From Trema orientale (lineage: Eukaryota > Streptophyta > Magnoliopsida > Rosales > Cannabaceae), in contig JXTC01000354.1 of assembly GCA_002914845.1 (NCBI GenBank), positions 102,076 to 166,075 on the forward strand: a DNA stretch of 64,000 nt. Reading direction: 5' to 3'. The notes beneath the pieces are model-generated. The model did no database searches, was not told the DNA's origin, and worked only from the letters and a program-made list of their open reading frames with translations. The translations under genes and the position numbers were made by a program. Below are positions 35,991-48,457 of this stretch, in pieces (the stretch's first letter is position 1; every line of letters starts with the position of its first letter).

Positions 35991-38497
35991 TTATTAAAAA
36001 AAAAAGAAAAAACAGATATTTATTAAAAAGAAGTATCTGAAAATGACACACACCTTAATTTCTCTTTTATCTTTTATTTAATTAATTTCCATGAGCTTGT
36101 AATTTGTTGTATAATTTCCATTGATATTCTCAGAAGTAACCAACAAAAGGCCACGAAACTTCATGAAAGGTATAAATATATAAATTAAACAAGAGAGTGC
36201 TTTCGCAAACAATACATTAGTACTTCCGATCTTTAAAGAAAGAGACCTAAGCAAGTTACTTGGATAATTAGAACAGTGGAAAATTGAAGAGCAGCCGCTC
36301 GGATTGGGATCGGAATATTGATTTTTTTTTTTTAAAAAAAAGGAAAAAGAAATTGTACGTCACTAATACCAATTCCAAATCCCTGAAAGAGAAATCATGC
36401 AGCTGTACTTATTCAGCAATATTTGTCCTGTTCTGTACCAAATGAGCAGGAGAAAATTCTTTATTAGGTCCAACGATCGACTAAGTCGACCTCGTGCTTT
36501 TGGAAGCATGAATCTAATGCTGAAGTTTTAATTCGACACAACTAGTGTATGTACATTTGTTACTTTCATGTATGCTGTCAATTCTTTTGTTAATAATTAA
36601 TGTTGACTTGGCAATAAAGGACATAAATCTCACAAGTAACAAGTATATGTTAGTGATCATCAACTTTTTTGAGTTTGACAACAATTATAGATATACATAG
36701 ATTTATAGTGTAAATAAAATTTGCTTTTAACAGTAGTGAAACGGGTGATGCAAAATTTTTTTTCAAACAATATACTGACAACATTTTCACTTCCATCTCG
36801 TTTTCAAAAACAATAAACAAAGCATGAATGTTGCCAACAAGTTATTAATTAGGACTTATTTGACAATATTTATGTTTTCTGTTTTGAAAGGAAAATGGAT
36901 GATCAACATTTCTCAAACAATATTTGGACAAAACATATATATTTTGCCAACCGGATCAGTCTTTCATACATAAAAGGAAAAAAAAAAAGGTCAGGGTGGA
37001 TGGGAATTTATTTATTTGGAAGTGCTAGTGTGAATAAGAAGTAGAATAATATAATTATATATATTTTTTTTTCAATTAAAAACGACAGTGGACCAAGCTA
37101 CAAATTAAAGAATATATGCCAAAAGATACAAAATTAAAGGATATACAAATACAACTACGAGAAACAAATATTTGGAACAAAACAAAATATCGAGCATTAT
37201 CTACTTGGGTTTTTGTGGGAATTCGCACACAGACACACACATGTATATATATATATGTATAATATACATCTATATACATTGTACATGTGCATTAAATTTG
37301 ATCCGTTTAGAATATTATAGAGGTTGAGCAATAATCTCTATTGACTCTTGTGTTTACATAGTGGTAACGTGGCAATAATCTACCTACATATACACAGTTG
37401 TGTTTTTTTTCTTTTTTTTCCGATGTTGGAAATTTTCTTATGCTGATATTGACTTTGTTGTCTATACCTTAAAGTTAAAACAATTGGCCTTCAACTCAAA
37501 CGAGGTGCATTTTCTCACTCCATCAGAAATTCAGGTTTCTTTTGCGAAACCCAACCAAATTTGATTTTGCCTTTTTTCTTTGACGGTGAAAGTTTGAAAA
37601 TTGCATCTATTTGCATAGAAAGTTGCTGTTACCCATTTCTACTTGACATGGATGGAGTACTCTAGTATAGTATCAATTAAACCCCAGTTAATTTCTATGT
37701 CGTTTTCTCTTTTACTTTTTCTTAGTCAAATTAAACTAGAGAAAAACTATATACCCAAAAAAAAAAAAGAAACTTGACAGTATTGTTGTCACCATCACTG
37801 AAATTTCGAGGAGAGAACTTCATCAATTGCCCAACAACCGTGTTATTTCCCTGTCTAAATAGTTCTATAGAGACCCATTACTTAATTAGTCAAGACAGAT
37901 CAAGTGTTTCGATATAAATAACCATTTCTTGTTACTTAATTTTGATCTGACTTTACTTAAAAAGTATTTGACTTTGGACAAAGATTTGTTGGGCTTAATT
38001 ACATGTCATTATTATATCGGACCTTGCATTGAGTCGTCTCCAAATTGAGTTATGTATCTGATTCAACAAGTGTACGTGGCTTTGATTTTTTGACATGTTC
38101 TAATCTAAAAATCATGATCAGCTTGCCAAATCTCTTGTTGTTCTAAAATAATATATTTTGGGCTTTTTCTTCAAGAAATCTTCAATTTTCAATCTTCAAT
38201 GTGGGTGAGTGTTTGCTCTTGTTTTTGGAAGTTTAGGGGCTAAGTACGATTATTAATTACGAGTGGTCTTTCTTTATAATATTTATGTACATATTAAGTC
38301 GCAGGATTCACAATTTGAGGACTATGACTTACGGGTCAACATTTGACTGAAACATGTTTCTCATAGTTTCAATCGTCGACTTTGTGCGCAATTCTAAGTT
38401 TCTAGTGCAAATAACTATTAGAGTGGAGACAGAAATTAATAATACTTTTTTTTTGAAGGTTATAATACCATTTTAATTAGAAAGAAAAAAGAATGAG

Positions 38498-38540
<43 letters not shown>

Positions 38541-39048
38541 ATTATTCATATTGTATGATCGTGTAAATACTGAGAAACATAATTTGGCGCGTATAATTAT
38601 ATATCATCAAGTTAATGATTATGACACCCAAAAAAATATGCAATTGACTTAACAATTAAACGAAAAGTGATCTTATCAGCGTGCAATTTGCAGTATCTTA
38701 TTTATTCATTGACGATTAAACCGCTTTTATTTTATTTAATTATTTTTTATTTTTTGGGCGCCAACGTTATTGCATTATTTTGCTTGGATATATACGATGA
38801 GAGTGGTTCGAATTTCTCCTATAGTTGTTGGGATTTAGAGGAAGCAACTATCGCATAGGGTTACAATTCCCCCCCCACACACACACACAAAAGGCGTAAA
38901 AGCACATGTGGTAAGCATCACTACTTACTAGCAGCTAGAGATGTCTCGATCTAGAGGTGTAAAAATATGAGGTTCTAATACTTTTATCTATAAAAATAAA
39001 AATAAAAATTATGAAAATACGGTGAGTTAGATTTATTTTCAATTCTTA
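35991..39048. other. Intergenic, nothing established
   Basis: About 3 kb of AT-rich DNA with a (GAAA)n microsatellite at 38499-38541 and (CA)n at 38876-38890. Short open frames (37076, 38667) have no motifs. No gene or RNA was recognised. Confidence 0.4.
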
Positions 39049-39281
39049 TATCACTTTTTTAGAAAAATATTACTTTTTAAATTTTTTTTAGAAAATATCA
39101 TTTTTAAAATGGTCACTAGTTACCAGTTTTTAAAACCTGGTTACCGGTTACTAATTACTAGTTATAAATACCTTTAGTTAGTAGCTACCAGTGCTCGAAA
39201 ATTAGCTACTAATTATCATTTTAAAAAATGATATTTTTTTAAAAAAATTTCAAAAAATGGTATTTTCTAAAGAAATGCTAT
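39049..39281. repeat. Foldback MITE with ~65-bp inverted ends
   Basis: TTTTTTAGAAAAATA...ATATCATTTTTAAAATGGTCACTAG on the left is mirrored on the right by TAGCTACTAATTATCATTTT...TTTTCTAAAGAAA. The centre has TAACTAGT/ACTAGTTA-type motifs. A relative starts at about 63820. Confidence 0.55.
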
Positions 39282-39718
39282 ACCAGAAAAAAAACTGAGC
39301 CCAACATATTTTTCTAATTCTTTTCTAAAAAGGTCGTAGAGGACCTAATTTTCTCTAAAAATATTGGTCCACCCAACTCAAAAGGTCGGGAAAAAAATGC
39401 GGGCTGGGCCAAAAGTTTTATATTAAGGCCCAGTCCGGTCTTAGAGTTTTTAAGTGGTTCGGCCCTTCAAACTAGGAAGCCTATATCCACTAATTTTGCT
39501 ATTTCTTTAGTGTTCTTATGACAATAGTCTCTAACCCTTCTAAATCTTAATCCCACCTATTTATAGACAAGAATTGGGGTTGCGTTATATTAAAATATTA
39601 TTTTTAATACACTTAATCGGTCAAAACTCTCATTTGGTAGGTAAGATTGGACCTTGATTTATCACAATTATCTATGCGAATTTTTTGAAAAATGGAAACT
39701 CCCTACTCACTCCACGCT

Positions 39719-40397
39719 TAGGGATGTCAATTTCATTGAACGTGGTGGTGTATCGAGGTGTATCGGCCCGAATGGTGCTGACTTTCACCGTTATAAATAG
39801 TACAGGGCACGGGGTGATGATTCCTCATTTAATATTTAGCGGGGCAGGAAGGGCTTGGGATTGAGTACCCACACCGATCCCACCTTTATTATATATAAGT
39901 TAATTTCTATTTTTTATATAACAATAATTCCACTAGATTTAAAAAAATCTAAAAATATATAGTCATATAAGAATATTGTTTGAGTTATTTGGGATTGTGT
40001 TAGTTTTTTGAATGAGTGATATGCTATATCATTTTGGTATTATATATTTTACATTTGACAATTCTAACATGTTAAAGCATTATTTGAATGTGTTTTAGTT
40101 ATTTAGATCTAAAATTGAAATTTTCAATGAAGTTAATTTTAATTTTGATTTTTTTCGATGTATTTAGACTTTCAAAAGATTTAGATCAACATAGAATTGT
40201 TTAATTAATTCAAAATGATGATTCTGAACGGGAACCTGATATACCAATTGGGAAACTGATCCTCGATGGGAATTCTCCAAAATTGCTCTGTACTAAATTA
40301 AATGGTGAATAATGCGAGGATGGTATAGTAAAACAATAACATAGACGGAAATAGTAAAACACAAAACCGATCCTGCCCCGCCTCATTGACAACCCTG
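39719..40397. repeat. Interspersed repeat with GGGATGTCAAT / ATTGACAACCC ends
   Basis: The left end AGGGATGTCAATTTC (about 39720) and the right end read in reverse, AGGGTTGTCAATGAGGCGGG (about 40376-40395), are partial inverted repeats. GGGGCAGGA and GATCCTGCCCC also mirror each other. This resembles a widespread plant repeat with 'gtcaatggggcgggg'. Not assigned to a class. Confidence 0.35.
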
Positions 40398-40968
40398 TCC
40401 AAGCTATTCGAGCAGGCTCATCGCACCTCAGTCTATGCTATTCGAGCAGGTAGAAATGTACATATAGCAAATTGCATAAAAGAAATCACAAAAATAAGAA
40501 GAAATATACTATACATATATATATATTAAATATAAAGAACTTAGAGAGTTTTCAAAAGAAGTTGGATTGAAGAGAGGTGAAAAAGCAAAAAAAAAAATAA
40601 AAATGAAAATAAAAAAGAAGATTAGAAGATAGAGATAGAAGAAAACGTAAAAGATCGAAGAAGGAGTGGGAAGAGAAGAGAACAACGGAATCAAAGTCTC
40701 AGGAGATAATATAGGAATGATAAGGGGTCTTCATCTTTTAAGTATTAATTCCATTTTAAATTCTAATAAAAAGGTTGGGTTTAGAAATATGGTGGAAAAA
40801 ATAGATAAAAAGGTGACAATAGACCTATTGACAATAGACATACTCTTCCATATAAGAAACACTTATACAATAATCTACAATAATCTAGTGCATAATTTTA
40901 TACATAATATTACAGCATTAGACAAATAATTAGCAACAAAGAAATTAATATGAGAAAATTCCTTTCAA
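40398..40968. other. Intergenic, nothing recognised
   Basis: AT- and purine-rich. A 14-bp motif GCTATTCGAGCAGG occurs twice (about 40403 and 40437). No gene was seen. Confidence 0.35.
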
Positions 40969-41637
40969 AAACCTATAGAATAGGGACGGCTATTTCCTCT
41001 CCAGAAGTCATCCTTCCTCCATCAACAGCTCTCCTTCATTGACAGGTGTCTCTCCTACTTGGGAGGGGGGTTTTTCCCTCTCTCCAGTATGGGTTCTTTA
41101 TATTTTTCTTTCTTATTTCTTGTTTTATTGTTAAATAATTCTCTCATGCGGGGAGGTAGTCTTCCTTCTAGATCTAGATTTAGGGTGGTCTCGAGTCCTT
41201 TGGATCTAGATCTGTGGTGGTTCATAGTGTTTTTTTATATTCCTATTATTTTAGTCGACCTAAATCTTGATCTATGATGGTTTCCTTCCGAATCTGTTCA
41301 TATATGGAGCATGTGTAAGGTAGCATTTGCCTTCCTACGGTTTTCTGATGAGAAGCAAGAGACACCAACAATAGATTCTGAATGGAGGGTCACAATGAGC
41401 CACCAACTGCCGAAGCATAGAGCTATATCGAAGTACACATCAACGATCATCTGCATAAATACCTTCCTCACATGTCGATTTCGCCAATATCTCAGTATGT
41501 ATTTTTCCTCTAAAAATTTTTATCAATTTTTTATGGTTGTCTGTATTGTAGTCAAAAATCATTTTATAAGTTTTGTACTATCCTCTTTTATTAATGAAAG
41601 TTTTTCCTCTTCAAAAAGAAAAAAAAAAAAAAAAGAA
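40969..41637 (+). mobile_element. Poly(A) retroposon with 16-bp target duplication
   Basis: The 669-bp insert ends in a poly(A)-rich tail (41617-41637) and is flanked by AGAAAATTCCTTTCAA at 40953-40968 and 41638-41653, an exact 16-bp duplication. This is the signature of LINE-type target-primed insertion. No reverse-transcriptase motif is visible, so it is a 5'-truncated LINE 3' end or a retroposed transcript. TTATTAATGAAAG before the tail is LINE-3'UTR-like. It contains several AGATCTAGAT(TT) repeats (about 41169-41210). Confidence 0.75.
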
Positions 41638-41653
41638 AGAAAATTCCTTTCAA

Positions 41654-42437
41654 TTGTTCTTTCCTTTCTTTATTTCTTTCTTTTCTCCTTCCTTTTATTT
41701 CTCTTTCTAACTTTTTCCTTTTTTTTTTCCCCGTGTTTTCGTGTGCTTCAATTAAAATGGACGAAGCCTATTTAGAGGCCCAGCAGATGGAAAACAGTAA
41801 ACTAGGGTCCTCATAGGCAAAGAAGAAAATTTTGTGAAAGCATCTCATTTCTACAACTTGATGGGCATCCAAATATTAAATATTATGTTACATCTTCTGT
41901 ATCTCAATTCTCAACATGATAAAATCACGATTGGTATCAATTTTCGATATTTACAACTGTGAATTGAAAACTTAATAAAAGTATGTCAATATCAAAAACT
42001 AGTTGGGAACAATGAAAATTGACCCATCGTTTTTTTTTTTTTTAAATCCAAATTGTGCTATATATATAGTAGTGCTCAAAACAGATTAACCACGTACAAT
42101 CCAAAAATTGAAGAATTACTAGAAATAACTTGGAAATGCCGTTGGAAGTTGGATACACCGCCTATTACATCGATGAAAGAAATGTATAGCCTGCTAGCAC
42201 AACATCTAAGTTATAACTTACACCGTGTATCATAACCCAAACCTTCCTAAGCTATAACATAAATATTGTTGTAATACTGAAGATCAAAGAAAGATCACAA
42301 ATACATATTAATATTCAACAATTATTTTCAAAATCTAAGCACGCACATATATATATATATATATAATCATGATGTATTCCATTAGTCCCATCCTTCATGT
42401 TGTTTACCATCAAGATGGGAAATTAAGGACCGTTTGA
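41654..42437. other. 3' flank of the FDH gene
   Basis: AT-rich. It includes the 3'UTR of the minus-strand gene ending at 42438. An AT dinucleotide run lies at 42350-42365. No other gene was seen. Confidence 0.4.
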
Positions 42438-45400
42438 TCAACTGAGATCAGTGATTGGGTACCTATCAATGCAATCAAGCCAAGGATTGTTCCTCAAAGG
42501 CCTCCTTACGCGGCGAAGCGACCTCCATACGAGGCTGTTGCACTTGAAACCCGACCCAAACGACAACTGCCAGACCCGGTCTCCCCTCTTGACCCTCTCC
42601 TTAGCCTCGAGATACGACAGTTCGTACCATATGCTACTACTCGAGGTGTTGCCGAATCGGTGGAGCGTCATCCGCGAGGCCTCCACGTGGCGTGCGCTCA
42701 GCCCCATGTTCCTCTGGAGCTCGTCCAACACGCGCTTGCTGGCCGCGTGGACGCAGAAGTGCTCGAAGGCAAGCTTGTAGTCCGGGATGTACGGCTTCTT
42801 CTTGTTGGTCGTCGCCGGAGAAAGCGACCGTTGGGGGTGAGAACCGCCCTTCTCGTGGGCGGCGCCGCCGTGACCTCCGCCGCCGAAGAGGTGGGTCCAC
42901 ACGAGGGTGGCGAAGAAGAGGAGCTGTTCTGATAGAGGGAGAACGAGTGGGCCCAGTGTGGTGATGTTGGTCTTGAGGGCGTCGCCGCCAATTTCCATTA
43001 GGTCTTTGCTCACTTTTAGTCCCTTTTGTCTTTTCTCGTCTTCCTCTTGGTACACGCACCTGTAATGAAAATAATAATAATAATAATAAATAAATAAATA
43101 AATAAATAAAAATTTCAGATCTCGTGTCTAATTTTAATTTATATTCAGTCAATAAATCGATAAGGAGACTTTTTTTTTTCTTTTTTGATAAAAGGAATAA
43201 ATTCTATACAACCAAATCATTCAGAACAAAAGTTGAAAGAAAAAAGGGACAAAAAAAATCCCTAAAAAACTGAAAAGCAGAAGTTGCCAACATGTGAGCC
43301 ATCATATTCCCTTCACGAAGAACATGCTGACAAGAACCACAATTGATTCACGAAAAACATGCTGACAAGAACCACAATTGACTGAAAGAAGCAAATCTTT
43401 GATATTTGCTAGAATAAGACTATTAGGAGCCAAAGGATGGTAATTAGTAATTGCCTGGATTGTGCTCAGAGAGTTACTTTCCACCACTGATAAATACAAC
43501 CCATTTTGCGCCGTAAAAGAGACCCCTTCCCGGACTGCTAAAATTTCAGCATCATCCACCGAGATCTTACCCACTAAGGTCTTCGAGAAAGCAGCGACAA
43601 CAACCCCCCAATAATCACGAATGACACCTCCTATGCCAATTCGACCCTCATCCATCCCGATAAGGAGGTTTTATATATTTTAATCGAAGTGACATTTGAT
43701 TGGACATTAAATTTGCCCCAAAATTAGGTTGAAAATTTGAGCTCGTGTGAATAGAACTCATGCATTATTTGTATCAAAGGGAAAATGGATCCATTGTCAC
43801 TCATTAATGAGGAAAAAAGGGGCTTTAAATGCATGTTAGTACAATGTTATACAAGTGGTGGGAACTGTGGGATATGATAGATTACATGATCAAACTTTCC
43901 AGCCAAAAAAAAAATAGTACAATCTGAAGGATACATGGCCTAAAGTGGATGACCCCCTATTCGTTTCACTAACTTAAAATTAATTCAAAGCCCTGTAACA
44001 GTTTTTGTGCCTTAACCTTTACTAGGGAAAAAAAACAGAAAAAAAGGGGGAAAAAAGTCCAATTACTATATAGATTCCATAAATAATGTTGCATAATGTT
44101 CCGTATTGTGGTGGATGTGTAGGTTTAATTAGCTCAATTATGGCTTTGGTTAATTTGCTGGCTCTACTAGTATACTGTATATGTTTAATTGTGTCCAAGC
44201 AGATTTTTCTTATATTGAAGTACTAACACTTGTTTTATATCAATATTACGACTACAACGACTACCAAGATGTCTCAAACTAGGTCTTAGTTTGCGTTTAA
44301 CATTTGAAAAGGCCCATCTCCTACTAGAAACTGTTGGACCTATTCTCTTTAAAGAAACAGTTGGACTTGGACCTATTTCTTAGCAAAAACAGTTGGACCA
44401 TTTAATGCTTTTTGCCTTTTTCGGTCATTTTGCATCGGCCAACCCAAATTGATGGTGGACATTAATACGCAGTACTAGTGCATAAATTGAACTTAAATGG
44501 CTTGATAATAACTAATAATAACTACGAACAGTTGGACTTTTAATTCTAATTTCTACTTATATGGTCAACTTAAGTCCATTAATTCCACCCGCGTGGTGCT
44601 ATTAAGCATCCCATAACTTAAGCTAAGTGCTAGTTAAACATATAAAAAGTAGCAATATTAATGGTTATCCATCTAAAGCCTTTTCACAAATTTTGTTTCC
44701 ACGAATGTTAAACAGATGATTTATTTATGAATAATACTATAGGACACCAGTGGTGCCCAGCACCACAATGATGTGTCAGTTTGTTACTGGCTAATCATAA
44801 TTATAATTTAAGTGGAGCCCATGTGGGACCCAGTTTGTTAATTAAATCATCCAGTGACAAACAGACATGTCACTGTGGTGCTGGGCACCACTGGTGCCTC
44901 ATAGTATTGCTCTTTATTTATTTATTTTTTTTGTAATTTAATGTTTTGAACAGACTTTATCAATCCACTTCTTTTTTTTTTTTATATATTATATCGATTG
45001 AATCCTATGTTCATCTTAAATTTATGATGGTATTAAAATTTTTATGATGCATCAGTACTTCATTAGTTCGACGTGACGTGAAAATTGAATAAGAGATTAC
45101 ATGTTTTAGTTTCAAATGATCACGTCTAAGCACATAAAAATATCATAATCAAATATGCAAATCAAATTAATTACCTGAAGCTACGATCGTCAGCGCCCTT
45201 GTGCGTTCTAACAATGTGTTCAAGGCGGTACTTGGCGCGGTGGTAGTCTCGGCGGCGATTGGATAGGAGCAAGGCGGAGCAACCCATGCGGAAGAAACAG
45301 TTAGGGATAAGCATGGAGCGGTCCTTCCCGGGGTACCAATTGTATCCCACCATCTCAGTGCTCACAACAACGGCATAGTTATTGGGATTGGCCTGAAGCA

Positions 45401-46824
45401 TGTCCCTAGCCAGATCAACGGCTATGATCCCTGCGCTGCATCCCATTCCACCAAGGTTGTAGCTGAGGATGTTGCCCCTCATCTTGTAGTGGTTTATGAT
45501 CATTGCCGAAAGGGAAGGCGTTGGGTTGAATATGCTGCAGTTCACCACAAGTACCCCAACGTCCTTGGGGCGGACCCGGGTCTTCTCGAACAGCTCGTCC
45601 AAGGCTCCGAACATCACCGCGGAAGCCTCGGCGCGGCCTTCTTTCATGGTGGCCGTGTTCTCGGTCGACATGATCACAGATTTCGGGATGTACGTCTCGT
45701 CGCCGAGCCCGGACGAGTTGAGGATTTTCTTCTGGAATTCGAGGCTTTCTTCGTCGAATTTGCCCGATTTTCTTGCCAGTTCTATGAACTCTTCCTTGGA
45801 TACCTGCAGTTTCAATGAAATGTTCTATAAATATTTCTTATTATATAGAAAGTTTTAAATGCTTTCCTCTGTTTATGTTGCATGTACTCCTTTTGGCTTC
45901 CTTGATATTGTCACTATTTAGTTCTTTACTCCTTTTTTTTTTTTACGTTAATGAATTCAACGATTTATTAATTATGCAAATTCTGTAAGGGTTGAAAAAG
46001 AGTAGGAAAAAGAAAAAGCTTTGATGTTGGAAATTATTTTACTTACTGAACAAAATAAGTATATTGACGGAAAAAAACATTTATTCAAAGAATAAGAACA
46101 GATCAATTAAACTCACCTGAAGTCGATAAATGTGTACAGAAGATTTCTTTCTAGTATTGTTCCCAAGCAACTCAAAAAGCAAACTACACCTAATTCAGAA
46201 AATAACTTGTCGTCGCGGAGCTTAAAAAAATATATACCAAAGCGTTTGTAACTTCTTTTCATTAACATCCACGTACGTACTATTATAAAGCTACCTTGCT
46301 ACCTATAGTCAAATCATATTCAATATACATATATAAATAGATAGATATTATTAATATGTCAATAGCAGTTACTGTCTACATATATGCATATATGTATATA
46401 TTAATATTTTTACCTTTAGATCATCAGTAGGCTGATAACAAGCATAATCGACAAGGTAGATGGAGCGAGGGCGTGACATGAAATATACGGACAAGGTGAA
46501 AACAAAGACACCAAAGAAACCAAGCACGGTGGCCAAATCATAACGAGCGTCTTCCCAGAGCTTCTTCCAAAGCTCCTCTTTGCTTAGACTCCCCACTTCG
46601 GCACTGAACACCAAAACCAGGACCGGAATAGTGGCCAAGTATATGCCGTGGTTTATGAGGTAGTGGTACCCAAGTTTCACGTACTTGAGGTTCACAGAGT
46701 GGAGGAAGTCCGGCAACCGGCGCCGGACTCTGACAGAGAACGTCGGAGACCCGGCATTGGGACCCGAAGACTCGATCCCACGGTTGACAATCTCTGTGGA
46801 TAAGAGATCTCTTTCGTTTGCCAT
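42438..46824 (-). CDS. FDH: 3-ketoacyl-CoA synthase, FIDDLEHEAD/KCS10 type (553 aa)
   Basis: Three minus-strand exons with GT/AG borders: 46414-46824, 45175-45803 and 42438-43059; total 1662 nt including TGA. KCS enzymes condense malonyl-CoA with long acyl-CoA, the first step of very-long-chain fatty-acid elongation in the ER. The N-terminus [13 protein letters not shown]...[20 protein letters not shown] and the [13 protein letters not shown] block match FDH/KCS10 as I remember it. Two hydrophobic segments (about residues 58-75 and 95-115) fit the KCS membrane anchor. The catalytic triad is Cys259 (GGMGCSAG), His451 (HFCVHAAS) and Asn484 (RFGNTSSS). A Gly/His/Ser-rich linker (about 405-435) lies in the same place as the variable FDH insertion. 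Arabidopsis fdh mutants show organ fusion through cuticle defects. Intron 2 (2.1 kb) carries a LINE fragment and a MITE. Confidence 0.95.
43071..43109. repeat. (AATA)n microsatellite in FDH intron 2
   Basis: AATAATAAT... grading into AAATAAATAAAT, 12 bp from the exon 3 acceptor on the minus strand. Confidence 0.8.
43168..43657 (-). mobile_element. 5'-truncated LINE carrying an RNase H remnant, in FDH intron 2
   Basis: On the minus strand an open stretch encodes a plant LINE RNase H-like (RVT_3) domain: [43 protein letters not shown] and [10 protein letters not shown] are recognisable. It ends in a poly(A) tail, seen as T10 C T6 at about 43170-43186. The 490-bp insert is flanked by CGATAAGGAG at 43158-43167 and 43658-43667, an exact 10-bp target duplication. 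A 35-bp tandem duplication (43312-43346, 43347-43381) disrupts the domain's end. It lacks reverse transcriptase and cannot move on its own. Confidence 0.88.
43312..43381. repeat. 35-bp tandem duplication inside the LINE fragment
   Basis: The unit starting TTCACGAAGAACATGCTGAC is repeated at 43312-43346 and 43347-43381 with one difference. 35 is not a multiple of three, so it shifts the RNase H reading frame. Confidence 0.85.
44729..44912. repeat. MULE-type MITE in FDH intron 2
   Basis: The 184-bp foldback has ends GAATAATACTATAGGACACC and, in reverse, GAGCAATACTATGAGGCACC, both followed by AGTGGTGCCCAGCACCAC; the match extends about 60 bp. It is flanked by exact TTTATTTAT at 44720-44728 and 44913-44921, a 9-bp duplication. 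Confidence 0.8.
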
Positions 46825-46940
46825 ATAGGATTGGTAATGTACAGTATCAATTAATTGACTACTGAAACTAGGTTTGAGGAGAAGAGAGATGAGTCAAGGG
46901 CTCAAATGGGTTGTGTTGTGCTGTGGTTTTGGGAGTATTT

Positions 46941-46949
46941 GTATATATG
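46941..46949 (-). promoter_or_regulatory. TATA box of the FDH gene
   Basis: On the minus strand CATATATAC lies about 118 bp before the ATG at 46824. The following leader has a CT-rich stretch (CATCTCTCTTCTCCTC) and no upstream ATG that I noticed. Confidence 0.6.
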
Positions 46950-46959
46950 GTGAGAAAAG

Positions 46960-47323
46960 GGGGGTGGTGGGTGGGAAAATAGTTAATGCTGACACCAACC
47001 TGATGAGGATCTGGTTGGGAAGCTTTTAACTGCTTTAAATTCTCCATTCAATGAAAGTGGCTACTCCAAATTATGTTACATTAATTAATCATACATCATC
47101 ACGGTTAATCAAAAGGCTAGCTATATATATATAGCTATATATGGTCGGGTAAGAGGCGCGCGAGTTTACTGAAATGGTACTACAATTACGACTTATCGAG
47201 TAAAAATCTACGACTTAAACTCGACTTTAATCGACGGTATCCCCTTAGAATTGCTCTAGTTTATTATTATTATTATTATTATTATTATTTCTGGAGATAA
47301 TATATGTTGCACAATTTGGTACT
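46960..47323. other. FDH upstream region
   Basis: Intergenic promoter-side DNA with an (ATT)n run (47263-47289) next to the SINE. No gene was seen. Confidence 0.4.
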
Positions 47324-47341
47324 AATTACCACCAACATGTT

Positions 47342-47511
47342 GTCAACTGGGGTTAGCTTAGTTGGTCCAAGGTTTGAGGGTTGTGTGTGTGTTTGGGGGG
47401 TCAGGGGTTCAAACCTTGATAGTGTGTGTGTGCCATTTTTCTTTAATTTGTAGTAAGTGGTGGTCATTAACTAGTTAAGCCCCACTTTTAAAACAAAAAA
47501 AAAAAAAAAAA
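47342..47511 (+). mobile_element. tRNA-derived SINE, copy 2
   Basis: Same family as 26774-26943: A box TAGCTTAGTTGG (47354-47365), B box GGTTCAAACC (47406-47415), (GT)n segment, then TTAAGCCCCACTTTTAAAAC and poly(A). The exact 18-bp target duplication AATTACCACCAACATGTT lies at 47324-47341 and 47512-47529. The A box has one change from copy 1 (CTCAG to CTTAG). Confidence 0.9.
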
Positions 47512-47529
47512 AATTACCACCAACATGTT

Positions 47530-48457
47530 AATAGAAAGTGAACTTATATATACCCTGTAAATTTACAGATGTTCTCGTACGTATCTTTATTAGTTCGTGG
47601 TGGTGTTTTATAATATTTTTATTTTATCCTTTTTTTTAAGTGAAAATAGAAGTATTAACTGAGTAATTAATCAATTAGTTGACTCTTCAGATTCGTGCAT
47701 ATGTTTGTATATGTGTGTCCGAGAGACTAGAGAGAGCGTCACACTTTTGTTGGCTTTCTCGTGAATATTAAAGAGTCAAAACAAGTAGACATAACGGGTA
47801 GTTGACGGGCATGTCCCAAAAGCTGCTCAGCTGACCTATGCTTAATTGTTCTATAGTTGAGCTATCTCGATCGCATACCTCATCTTTCTTAGTTTCGGCT
47901 ATACGTGTTAAATGTATTTGCATCCCATATAATATAATATAATATAGTGTAGTATAGTATAATATACCACGTACGTATACACGTATCCTGGTTATGTTTC
48001 GTTGTGTCATGTGTAAATAAATCACGTACTCGATACGACCTACCATCTAATTAATATTATGTCGTTTACAACTATTCCCGAGGTCTCTTTCTTATCCTAA
48101 ATAATCTTTATCTATTTAATTCAATATATCCTAACTTGGTTAACTGAGACCTTCAACCAATATTGTCAAAGTGGGAATGATCAGAAAGAGAGATCGATTT
48201 GAAGTATGCAGTGACGTCACTGATGTGGCTCAAAAGCTTTTTAGGGATCTCTTTCACTATTTTTGTTCATCAAGCTGAATTAATGGAGGCTGTGAGTCGA
48301 CGGGAACCATAAATTTGGTAATTATTCTTTCACGGTGTAATAAACGCACCGTTCAGTAATATAAAGGATATCAAGAACTCATCAACAAAAAATACTTATC
48401 AGAATCTAATTAGCACACCCAAAGACGAATTACACATATATAGTCCAGTTACTGATA
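47530..48457. other. Intergenic, nothing recognised
   Basis: AT-rich with ATAATATAATATAAT-type simple repeats (47928-47965). The last ~30 bp before 48458 may belong to the element interrupted by the gypsy insertion. Confidence 0.35.

Noticed and set aside
41311..41775. 154-codon open frame
   Set aside because: It starts inside the poly(A) retroposon and runs through its tail and target duplication, so it is fortuitous.
42451..42991. Long open frames overlapping FDH exon 3 in other frames and on the plus strand
   Set aside because: They are shadows of the GC-rich FDH exon 3, which has catalytic motifs and conserved splice sites.
43302..43655. Stand-alone RNase H gene in the FDH intron
   Set aside because: The poly(A), truncation and 10-bp duplication show a LINE fragment, and the frame is damaged by a 35-bp duplication.
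45489..45858. Plus-strand open frames of 109-120 codons
   Set aside because: They are antisense shadows of FDH exon 2, with no domain.
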